Positions 43,914 to 52,176 of a DNA stretch of 64,000 bases are shown piece by piece. Where the stretch lies: NCBI GenBank assembly GCA_020635355.1, contig JACJZW010000002.1:124001-188000 (forward strand), read 5' to 3'. Position numbers and translations under genes: made by a program. This DNA is from Flavobacteriales bacterium (GTDB lineage: Bacteria > Bacteroidota > Bacteroidia > NS11-12g > UBA9320). The first letter of the stretch is position 1; the number at the start of each line of letters is the position of its first letter. The notes beneath the pieces were generated by a model. That model saw nothing but the letters and a program-made list of their open reading frames with translations, had not been told where the DNA came from and searched no databases.

Positions 43914-45266
43914 CTAATCATCAGCACCTTCCTTAAGCAACCGGTACACGGTTGATTGGCCAATGTCCAGCGCTTCGGCAACGGCCGCTGTTTTTTGATC
44001 GTACAATTCCATGTACTTCTCAACCAACTCGCGATTGTATTGACGGAGTGTTTTTCCCACCTGAATCATACCGGCTTCCGGGGATGAACCGGAGAAGGTG
44101 AGATCACCGGCTTCAATCTGATCACCGGAACTAATCACGGCGGCTAGTTCAATAACGGATTTTAATTCGCGTACGTTTCCCGGCCAATGATAGGATAGAA
44201 GCCTATGGCGGCTGGATTCACCCAGAACTTTTGCGGGTAAAGAGTTGGCGGAGGTGAATGTATCCAGAAAGTATTTGGCCAATAGAATGATGTCATCTCC
44301 CCGCTCACGAAGTGGAGGGAGCACCACGGGCAAACCGAATAATCGATAATATAAATCCTCCCGAAAGTTCCCGGCTTTAACCTCGTCCATCAAATTCCTA
44401 TGGGTCGCTGTAATGACGCGACATTCAATGGGTATGATTTCTTCCCCGCCAATTCGGGTGACCTCGCGCTCTTGCAACACCCGAAGGAGTTTTTTTTGAA
44501 CGTTTAGGTCTATCTCCGAGATTTCATCCAGAAATATTGTTCCCCCATTGGCTTGTTCAAACTTACCTTTTCGACGGGCTGCTGCGCCTGTAAAGGCGCC
44601 TTTTTCATGACCAAACAATTCGCTTTCCACTAATTCATTGGGAATGGCGGCAATGTTCACCGCGATAAAAGGCTTGTTCTTTCGAGCTGAATTATAATGA
44701 ATAGCCTTGGCAATGAGTTCCTTTCCAGTGCCTGTCTCGCCTGTGATACTCACGGTTAGGTCGGCCATGAGCGATTTTTGCATCATTTCAAACACCGATT
44801 GTATCGCCGGACTTTTGCCAATGATAGACGTGGAGAAATCATACTTCTTCTGGACCTCTTTGGTTAGCGTTTTAACCTGGTGGTGGAGTTCAGATTCCTT
44901 TCGGGCATGTCGGACCAGATTCAACAGTTTGTCACGGATATCCTCCGATTTAATCAGGTAGTCATATGCACCAGTTTTAAGAAGATCAAGTGCAACCTTG
45001 ATTTCTTCTTGTTCTGATATCATCACCACCATGCATTCCGGAAGGTGGGTCTTTATGGTTTTGAGTAACTCCAGTCCGTTGAGATCGGGTAAACTGTAGT
45101 CCAACGTAACCATATCGGGTTTTTCCGGCAATCGCTCCAGGAAGTCCCGACCATTCAAAAAACCCACTGCCTCAACCTCAGGATCCAACGATAAAGTATG
45201 GAGGAGCAACTTGTTGTAATAGTCGTTGTCTTCCACCACAAATACCCGAAATTCACTTTTACGCAT
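43914..45266 (-). CDS. NtrC-family sigma-54-dependent response regulator
   Basis: 450 residues in three domains: receiver (1-120, VVEDN and Asp56 in TLDYSLPD), AAA+ sigma-54 activator (about 140-370) with Walker A GETGTGKE, the sigma-54 contact loop GAFTGA at 223-228, Walker B GGTIFLDEIS, and a Fis-type DNA-binding helix-turn-helix (KTAAVAEALDIGQSTVYRLL). All key residues are intact, so it should activate sigma-54 promoters on phosphorylation. It follows the hybrid kinase by 15 bases. The paired sites at 43104-43142 and 43880-43908 are its best target candidates. Confidence 0.96.
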   Translation of the reverse strand: MRKSEFRVFVVEDNDYYNKLLLHTLSLDPEVEAVGFLNGRDFLERLPEKPDMVTLDYSLPDLNGLELLKTIKTHLPECMVVMISEQEEIKVALDLLKTGAYDYLIKSEDIRDKLLNLVRHARKESELHHQVKTLTKEVQKKYDFSTSIIGKSPAIQSVFEMMQKSLMADLTVSITGETGTGKELIAKAIHYNSARKNKPFIAVNIAAIPNELVESELFGHEKGAFTGAAARRKGKFEQANGGTIFLDEISEIDLNVQKKLLRVLQEREVTRIGGEEIIPIECRVITATHRNLMDEVKAGNFREDLYYRLFGLPVVLPPLRERGDDIILLAKYFLDTFTSANSLPAKVLGESSRHRLLSYHWPGNVRELKSVIELAAVISSGDQIEAGDLTFSGSSPEAGMIQVGKTLRQYNRELVEKYMELYDQKTAAVAEALDIGQSTVYRLLKEGADD

Positions 45267-45281
45267 ACACTGTTCGCAAAC

Positions 45282-47666
45282 TTATTCTTTATCTTGTAGT
45301 TCCTTGTCAATCAATGGCCTGATCTGATTGAACTCGTTTTGAGCATCAACAATGCGCTGGCGAAGATCAGTGATCTCCATATCAACCCCTGTATATTCCT
45401 CAATGGATTTTAATTGTTGGTACAAAACATGGGCTTGGAGGTGCCGGCATGGGGAGCACATCTGATGGGCCTTATTTTTCAAGGTTGTGGTATCCTGTTG
45501 TTCCAATGCCTTCAAGAGCGCTTGGAAACCTGAAGTGGTTCCCGAAACAAAGGTCATCAGCATATCCTTGTAAAATTCATGGTCATGACCGCTCAACTCT
45601 TTTAGTCTTGAAAAATTAACACGCTCCTGGGCAGGTTGAACCTTTTGTACATCCACAGGTTGAGAATTGACGTCCGCAGTGCCCTGAAGTTGATGGATTA
45701 GCTCAGATGCTGCAAACGGTTTGGATAATAAGCCATTGGCCCCCGATTTTAAATATTCTGCTCGTTCTTCCTGTGTCACGGCTGCGGTAAGAAGTAGTAT
45801 GGGAATTTGGGAATCAACTGGATTGGCTAATGATCGAATGGTTCTTGTGGCAGACAAACCATCCATTTCAGGCATATGAACATCCATAAGAATCCCCTGA
45901 TAGGTCTGGGGATGTTTGGTAAGAAGAGCTATTACCTCTTTGCCGTTTTCTACCTCATCCAGCACACATCCATGTTTGTTTAGCATAGCGTGGATTAGTT
46001 TACGGTTGTAAGGTTCATCATCAGCCACAATGAGTCGGACTCCGTTTAGACGGATATCAGGGTTGATAGCCATCTCAGGAGTGGCTGGGCGGGCTTGTGG
46101 TGCAACTTCCTTGAACGGTAGATTTATTTGAATTGACGTGCCTTCCCCCAATTTACTTCGTACGTCTATGCTACCATCTTGCAATTCAACAATGTGTTTT
46201 ACAATGGATAAGCCCAGTCCGGTCCCGCCATACGAACCGGAGATTTTCGTATTGGCTTGTTCGAAATCTTCAAAGAGATGTTCAAGCTCTTCGAGTCGAA
46301 TGCCAATACCGGTATCGCGCACTTCAAACTGAATCACTTCATCGTTTTTTGCGTTTACCAATAATTCAACCGTACCGCTTTTAGTAAATTTTAAGGCATT
46401 GCTAAGGAGGTTTAATAACACCTGCTTAAGTCGGTGTTTATCGCCTTCTACCCATATCGGGACGGAAGGTTCTACCTGAACGGAAAACTCAATGTCTTCC
46501 GATTTTATCATTCCCTTAATCAGTTCGGAAACGTCCTGAATGGTTTCACGAATATCAAAAGGCTCCACATCCAGGGTAAACTTGCCTGCCTGAATCTTGG
46601 AGAGATCCAACACATCGTTCAGAAGGTGAATGAGGTGAGCCGATGATCGTTGCAGAATAGTAACCTGTTTTGATTGTTCACGATCCAGTTTTGTGGCGGA
46701 CAGTTGCTCCACGAATCCTGAAATAGCATGCATCGGGGTACGGATCTCATGGCTGATGTTCGCCACAAATCGTTCTTTGGCCTTGGCAAGTTTTTCGGCT
46801 TCTTTTTTAGAATGTTTCAGCGTTTGACGGTAACGGTTATTGGCCCGAATAAACTGCAAGACAAAGAATACCATCAAGATGAAAAGTACAGCGGAAGAAA
46901 TAACCGAAAGAGCCAGCAACTGCTTGGACTCTTGAACCAATTGCTGTGCCGATGATTGCTTTTGAAGGCCCATCATGACCTCCTGGTGTTCTAGTTCCCG
47001 GTAATACTTGTCCAACGATGAACTGATAAGCGCATCGCGTTCAATGAGCAATTTCTCGGTACGTTTTACGTCTTGTTCCCTTCGTTGTTCCGCTTCCCGA
47101 ATGTCTTCCAATTGATTGGCAACTACCGAGACTTGTGCCGTTGGTACGGTCTCTTTTTTTCTGAATAATTTCCCGAGAATTCCGGTGTGTTCTTCTGAGT
47201 CTACGGTTAACGGCAACACCCGCATGGCTTGAGAAAGTGCTTCCTGTGTGCGGTAGATGGAGGTTGCACTCATCAAATCGTCCAACACATCAAACTTTTG
47301 ATTGATGAGACTGGACAGTGAATCGGTTTGGCGGGTTTTTGATGAGTCGGGATTCAATGCTTCTAACGAAGAGAGGTGGTCATCAATCCGGGAAATCGAT
47401 TCGTAAAATGTCCTCACAAAAACCGTGTCCTCGGTTAGACGAAACGACTTAACCTGATTTTCTGCGTTGTTAACATCACTTACCAACGCCCGTAATGTGA
47501 TCAGATAATCATTGGGTCTACTTACTTCTTCCATCTGCCCCAGCAACATGCTGAATCGATGAAAGGCACTATAGCTGGTGAAGCTCACCAGCGCAAACAC
47601 CGCCCCCATAATGAGGATAATCCGATTTCGAAAGCGTTTGGAATTGAGCTGTTTGGTAGACGACAT
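45282..47666 (-). CDS. Hybrid sensor histidine kinase with receiver and HPt
   Basis: 794 residues. TM1 near 15-32 and TM2 near 255-275 flank a ~220-residue helical periplasmic sensor of CHASE3 style (YLITLRALVSDVNNAENQV). HisKA with phospho-accepting His306 (ANISHEIRTPMHAISGF), then HATPase (N-box LLNLLSNALKF, GTGLGLSIV). A receiver with Asp595 (GILMDVHMPEMDG) and a C-terminal HPt with His734 in NKAHQMCSPCRHL follow. The HPt carries two cysteines beside the histidine, unusual and possibly redox-relevant. First gene of the signalling cluster. Confidence 0.95.
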   Translation of the reverse strand: MSSTKQLNSKRFRNRIILIMGAVFALVSFTSYSAFHRFSMLLGQMEEVSRPNDYLITLRALVSDVNNAENQVKSFRLTEDTVFVRTFYESISRIDDHLSSLEALNPDSSKTRQTDSLSSLINQKFDVLDDLMSATSIYRTQEALSQAMRVLPLTVDSEEHTGILGKLFRKKETVPTAQVSVVANQLEDIREAEQRREQDVKRTEKLLIERDALISSSLDKYYRELEHQEVMMGLQKQSSAQQLVQESKQLLALSVISSAVLFILMVFFVLQFIRANNRYRQTLKHSKKEAEKLAKAKERFVANISHEIRTPMHAISGFVEQLSATKLDREQSKQVTILQRSSAHLIHLLNDVLDLSKIQAGKFTLDVEPFDIRETIQDVSELIKGMIKSEDIEFSVQVEPSVPIWVEGDKHRLKQVLLNLLSNALKFTKSGTVELLVNAKNDEVIQFEVRDTGIGIRLEELEHLFEDFEQANTKISGSYGGTGLGLSIVKHIVELQDGSIDVRSKLGEGTSIQINLPFKEVAPQARPATPEMAINPDIRLNGVRLIVADDEPYNRKLIHAMLNKHGCVLDEVENGKEVIALLTKHPQTYQGILMDVHMPEMDGLSATRTIRSLANPVDSQIPILLLTAAVTQEERAEYLKSGANGLLSKPFAASELIHQLQGTADVNSQPVDVQKVQPAQERVNFSRLKELSGHDHEFYKDMLMTFVSGTTSGFQALLKALEQQDTTTLKNKAHQMCSPCRHLQAHVLYQQLKSIEEYTGVDMEITDLRQRIVDAQNEFNQIRPLIDKELQDKE

Positions 47667-47730
47667 TCAGTTGGGGTTACTGTATAAACGAAAAAATCAG
47701 TCAAACCGATTTCAACGGGATTAAAATCTC

Positions 47731-47766
47731 CAAAAAAAATGGGGAATGATGCATTCATCCCCCATT
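47731..47766 (-). terminator. Terminator of the Cys-repeat T9SS gene
   Basis: Inverted repeat AATGGGGAATGATGC...TCATCCCCCATT with an eight-T run on the minus strand, isolating the two-component cluster from the gene upstream. Confidence 0.85.
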
Positions 47767-47789
47767 CTAAATTTTTTTGATCGGACGGT

Positions 47790-49805
47790 TTAACGCACCA
47801 CCACGGATGTGTTCAGGGTAAGTTTATCACCCGTCAAGACGATAAAATACGCACCCGGAGCCTGTTCCGTCAAATCCAGTTGTTGTTCAGCCGATTGAAC
47901 GGCAACATCCTGAATCTGGGCCCCCAGGGAATTGAACACCTGAATGCGTTGAATATCCGGATAGGCTTTGCTTAGATCTATTTGGAAGACGCCGTCGGTT
48001 GGATTGGGGAATACCCGAACGCCATATTCATTCAAATCATTGACTCCCAGATTAATGGTGTAACAAGCGGAGGTGTCGGAGTTGTAGTCATTTGACAACC
48101 TGACGGCGTACGTGCCGGTTTTAGTGACGGTGTAAGACTGCTGAGTTTTACCACCCAAAATGGCATAGTTCTTATCGCAGTCCAGCCATTGATATTTAAC
48201 TCCGGTTGCCACGGCGGTCAGCACATTTTGATCTCGCGTCACATCCAGACTGATGGGCTGAATGGTTACATCAAAGGTCATGACTGAATCACATCCGGCT
48301 TTGTTCGGAATGGTGTCATTATACACACCGGTGGTTGTCCAAACATGTCGTTTACTCGGCGAAATATAACGGTTCAACGCGGCGGGAATGGTAATGGAAG
48401 CCGTGCTTGGATACGTCCGGGTGAAGTTTGTAGTCACCAGAGAGTCGCAGGCGGTTTTGGTTTTGACAGTATCCTCATAAACACCCGTCACGTCATACGT
48501 GTACTTGCCGCTTGGAGATACCATCGGCGCACACGACTTTATGGTTTGGCTGGTTTTATATGGATCCAACACGAGGAAAATTTCAAGAACGGAATCACAT
48601 CCGGCTTTACTCATCAGGGTGTCGTAATACTTACCAGGAGATGTCCAGCGATATTTCCCGGATGGAGAAAGATAGGACACCGTACAGGCGGATTTGGTTA
48701 CTTTATTCAGGGATGATTTGTGAACCGTTAAATCCAGATCTATAACCGAATCACAGCCGGTCTGAGTTTGCAAGGTGTCGAAGTAATTGCCCGTGACCGT
48801 ATACACCTTGCCCGTGACCGAGGTGTACGTGTTACATGCCGATTCCTTTACCTTGGTGACGACGGATTTATTGATTGTTAGGTTCACTGTGGCAACCGTA
48901 TCACACGTGCCAAATGCCTGAAGTATGTCGGTATACTGCCCGGATGTCTTCCAAACGTATTTCCCACTGGGTGATTTAAAACTATCACAGGCCGAGGCAT
49001 TGATGGTTTTTGTTGGAATCGGGTAAATGTAGACGTTCACGGTAAGAATGGAATCTCGTCCGCAAATGGTTCCATTCAGGAGGGTGTCCATGTATACCGC
49101 AGTTTTAGTGACCTTGGTTTTGCTCAGCGGAAGAAGGACGGAACCACATCCGGAAATGGAAACCTTTCCGGTCGTGTCTGGCCCCATAACCGTAACATGA
49201 AGCTCCATGATGGAATCACATCCGGCGCTGTTGGTTAACGTGTCCATGTACACTCCGCTGGTATACCAGACCTTGTTTGTTGGAGATACAAAACTGTCAC
49301 ACCCGGCCACCTTCTTCGTCACGAACGACCGGCAGTCGGTAGATCGGGTATAGGAAAATCCTCCACCCGCGCCACCTTGTGTCCAGGAAGTGAATTTAAT
49401 GTCGATGTAAATGCTATCGCTCACCAAAAAAACCACCATATCCCTGTTCACCATACCGGGTGGATTGGATCCAACAGCCGATTGCCAGTCTCTGAAATTC
49501 AAGGAGCTAATGTTTGACGTGGTTCCAAAGGCCCATTTGGTATCCCTTGGGGAACTATTGGTGGCGTAACCGGTGCTGGTTTTGATGTTAAAAATACCTT
49601 GATCGGTCTTTCGGGTAATCCAAACGGTGTCCGTAATCCGATCCTGATTAGCCGGCTTGGTATAATCGGCGTAGTTTGCCTTGGTAAACGTTTTTTTGGC
49701 ACCGGTCCAGATCCCGTTCACTTGAGCAGAAAGCGGATTGGAAATCAGAAATAGCGCAATAAATGAAAGCAACAGACTTTTGAAGTAACGGGAAAGTGTC
49801 ATCAT
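47790..49805 (-). CDS. T9SS cargo with seven Cys-containing repeats
   Basis: 671 residues from ATG 49805. The signal peptide ends near PLSAQ. After an N-terminal domain (30-155) come seven repeats of about 48-52 residues with the pattern ACDSF-SPSGKY-W---G-Y-DTL----GCDSV---LTV. Each has two cysteines (ACDS and GCDS), but the seventh lacks the first one. The end is a T9SS type A sorting domain starting VRVFPNPTDGVFQIDLS, so it is exported through the outer membrane and probably anchored to the surface. Likely adhesin or structural protein. Monocistronic. Confidence 0.9.
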   Translation of the reverse strand: MMTLSRYFKSLLLSFIALFLISNPLSAQVNGIWTGAKKTFTKANYADYTKPANQDRITDTVWITRKTDQGIFNIKTSTGYATNSSPRDTKWAFGTTSNISSLNFRDWQSAVGSNPPGMVNRDMVVFLVSDSIYIDIKFTSWTQGGAGGGFSYTRSTDCRSFVTKKVAGCDSFVSPTNKVWYTSGVYMDTLTNSAGCDSIMELHVTVMGPDTTGKVSISGCGSVLLPLSKTKVTKTAVYMDTLLNGTICGRDSILTVNVYIYPIPTKTINASACDSFKSPSGKYVWKTSGQYTDILQAFGTCDTVATVNLTINKSVVTKVKESACNTYTSVTGKVYTVTGNYFDTLQTQTGCDSVIDLDLTVHKSSLNKVTKSACTVSYLSPSGKYRWTSPGKYYDTLMSKAGCDSVLEIFLVLDPYKTSQTIKSCAPMVSPSGKYTYDVTGVYEDTVKTKTACDSLVTTNFTRTYPSTASITIPAALNRYISPSKRHVWTTTGVYNDTIPNKAGCDSVMTFDVTIQPISLDVTRDQNVLTAVATGVKYQWLDCDKNYAILGGKTQQSYTVTKTGTYAVRLSNDYNSDTSACYTINLGVNDLNEYGVRVFPNPTDGVFQIDLSKAYPDIQRIQVFNSLGAQIQDVAVQSAEQQLDLTEQAPGAYFIVLTGDKLTLNTSVVVR

Positions 49806-50047
49806 AATCAATCAATACGTAAGGGCCCAATTCAGAATTCGAACAGGACAAAAGCACGAATCTTTACATCATTTCCAACTTCGCATGTACTTCGGACAAG
49901 CCGATGTTCCTGACGGAAAAAACCTGATAATGGTGACCGAATATACAGTATAAATCAACATGTGATTGCGGTATTCAATCAAATTTCTTTTGACGGCATA
50001 TTTGTCATTTGCCCACATCATTCGTCTTCAAAACAGGGTGATCCGAG

Positions 50048-50056
50048 TATTTTTGC
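50048..50056 (+). promoter_or_regulatory. Candidate promoter TATTTTTGC
   Basis: Perfect extended -7 element 21 bases before the ATG at 50077. It argues against the longer in-frame start at 49966. Confidence 0.5.
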
Positions 50057-50076
50057 TGGGCCAACTTCCAAGATCC

Positions 50077-51351
50077 ATGCGTCTAAAAATTATCCTGCAC
50101 TTGACTCTTCTGGGATGGGGAATGGCATCGGCCCAACTACCGTATCACAAAAAGTCGTTTTCTCTGCTTTCTATGGATTTGGAGCCAACCAACAGAGGTG
50201 GCTTGTACATCATGGCTCAATCGGATACGTATGCCGTGTGTAGATTTGGTCGCACCAACTATGGTCCCAACACACCCGAATATGATTTGTTACTTTTTGA
50301 TAAAACCTCGCGTCGCATGCACGTGCTCACTTCGTTGGAGGAGTTGACTAAAAACTACTATGAGTTTACCTCGGCATCGATTTCGATGGATACCATTTTT
50401 CTATCCGGGGCCCGATTTAATGCGGAGAAGCAGACGCGGGTGAGTTTTGATCGGGTGTACATCGGTAACCGAATGGTGAGCGACCAGGAAACGAACTACC
50501 GATATCCGGTGCATCCCGTATCGACCTATCGGTACTTTGAAACCTACGATTGTTTGGCTCAGATAGCCGATAGTACCTATGTGTTTGTTGATCATAAATA
50601 CTACGGTACCATTTCGCCCGCGGCAGGGTTAACAAACTTTGCTAAACGGAAGATCTATACCTATGATTACATTCATCAAACCCTGAAAATTGATTCAATC
50701 CCACCGTTTGAAAACAGGGCACGGGTCAAAACCTTTGAGCGGGTTCTGATGCGAAACGATTCAGTGATGGCGATTGGTTTTTATCGAGACACCTCCGATA
50801 AGAATGCGACCGTTTCAGGAGCTTATTTAGCCGATCTGAATACTCGAAAAATAATCACCACACCCTTGCAAATGAGGTATGAGGGAAACTGGATAAACCA
50901 CGCATCCATTTCCAGGATGGCCTGGAATCAGAAGGATTTTACCATTGGTAAAATGCACCTTTCAACGTTTGAAATGCACGATCAAAACATCCTGGTGTTG
51001 GGTTACACTCCAGATTCAATTTGTTGGTTCAGGCAAGTTGAAAATGGCTCAACCAGAGGGCCGTATCCGCGTTTTACAGCCGTAAACGATGGCATGATGA
51101 TGGTTGGCTACGGTGATCAACCTGGAATTCTATCGGTTCCTTATTTATACAAACTGGGCAGAACGGAGGCGCAACTCCAGTGGATTGATACCAATGGTAC
51201 CGTTCAGTATTTAACCGGAACGCCCATTGCCTCGCCCGGTGAAGCCTACTTGTATGCCGATGCATTAATGCCGGTAGGTGATCACGAGGTTGCGGTGTTT
51301 TACTATCATCGAAAAAAGAAGAAAATTATGGTTGATATTCTTCGATATTGA
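50077..51351 (+). CDS. Exported beta-rich hypothetical protein
   Basis: 424 residues from ATG 50077, which gives the signal peptide MRLKIILHLTLLGWGMASAQ. The extension to 49966 would add 37 residues and cross the promoter. The body has repeated short strands with aromatic/Asp turns (YDLLLFDKTSRRMHVL, DSTYVFVDHKYYG), suggesting a beta-propeller or sandwich. No T9SS tail. Function unknown. The next gene starts 28 bases later. Confidence 0.7.
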   Translation: MRLKIILHLTLLGWGMASAQLPYHKKSFSLLSMDLEPTNRGGLYIMAQSDTYAVCRFGRTNYGPNTPEYDLLLFDKTSRRMHVLTSLEELTKNYYEFTSASISMDTIFLSGARFNAEKQTRVSFDRVYIGNRMVSDQETNYRYPVHPVSTYRYFETYDCLAQIADSTYVFVDHKYYGTISPAAGLTNFAKRKIYTYDYIHQTLKIDSIPPFENRARVKTFERVLMRNDSVMAIGFYRDTSDKNATVSGAYLADLNTRKIITTPLQMRYEGNWINHASISRMAWNQKDFTIGKMHLSTFEMHDQNILVLGYTPDSICWFRQVENGSTRGPYPRFTAVNDGMMMVGYGDQPGILSVPYLYKLGRTEAQLQWIDTNGTVQYLTGTPIASPGEAYLYADALMPVGDHEVAVFYYHRKKKKIMVDILRY

Positions 51352-51379
51352 CGTCAACCCCCAAAACCACTTAGCACAC

Positions 51380-52123
51380 ATGGAATTCAGTCCGCAAAAC
51401 CCCATCGTACAAGCATGCCTACGAGGAATGGTGCAGGAAACTGCCGGAAATTCAGCCGATGCGCTCCAGGTTTTTATGGAGGCCTGGCAGGCGTCTGCCA
51501 ATGACTATGAACGGTTTTTATCAGCCTATTACATCGCCCGAAATCAATCGACCAAAACAGATCAGTTAACCTGGCTGAAAACAGCCTTGCATCATGCTGA
51601 GCAAGTGCCCAACATTTCCGTGCAAACAGCGTTGCCCAACCTCCATGTCATATTAGCCAAATGTTATGAGGTGTTGGGCGATAAAGCAACGGCGGGAACT
51701 CATCGTGAAAGGGCACAGAAGTTGGCCACATCGCTCAATGATCCGGGACCGTTTTATCATGGAACACGAGCCGATTTGAATGTGGGTGATTTCCTAACGG
51801 CAGGGGAGAAATCCAATTATCAATCCGATTTGGTGATGAATCATATCTACTTTACGGCCATCCTGAATGGGGCCGGACTGGCAGCGGCCTTATCTAAAGG
51901 AGATGGTCGCGAGCGGATTTACGTCGTGGAGCCAACGGGAGGGTATGAGAATGATCCGAATGTGACCGACCAAAAATTTCCGGGTAATCAAACCCGCTCT
52001 TATCGTAGTATTCATCCGTTGAAAATAGTGGGAGAGGTTGAGGATTGGGATCGTATAATACCTGAGGAACTTCAGCAATGGAAGGCCCGATTGGCGGCGT
52101 CAAAGGGGGAGATTATTAATTGA
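51380..52123 (+). CDS. Arr-like ADP-ribosyltransferase fused to a helical N-terminal domain
   Basis: 247 residues from ATG 51380. Residues 122-236 are a full-length rifampin ADP-ribosyltransferase (Arr) domain: GPFYHGTRADLNVGDFLT, NHIYFTA, IYVVEPTGGYENDPNVTD, KFPGNQTRSYRS and KIVGEVEDWD, with the NAD-binding HGT and the YxxE/DD region intact. Stand-alone Arr proteins are about 140 residues. Here residues 1-120 add a TPR-like helical domain (QNPIVQACLRGMVQETAGNS). Arr inactivates rifamycins by modifying C23-OH. The fusion may alter target or regulation. No signal peptide, so cytoplasmic. Confidence 0.9.
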   Translation: MEFSPQNPIVQACLRGMVQETAGNSADALQVFMEAWQASANDYERFLSAYYIARNQSTKTDQLTWLKTALHHAEQVPNISVQTALPNLHVILAKCYEVLGDKATAGTHRERAQKLATSLNDPGPFYHGTRADLNVGDFLTAGEKSNYQSDLVMNHIYFTAILNGAGLAAALSKGDGRERIYVVEPTGGYENDPNVTDQKFPGNQTRSYRSIHPLKIVGEVEDWDRIIPEELQQWKARLAASKGEIIN

Positions 52124-52176
52124 TCGGATAGCCAGCCATTCGTTCGGAATTCAAACTCAGATTCATAGATTTGAAT

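Noticed and set aside
52166..52173. TAGATTTG, a perfect -7 element just before the WD40-caspase start
   Set aside because: Transcription from it would begin at or after the start codon and remove the signal peptide. Probably a chance match.
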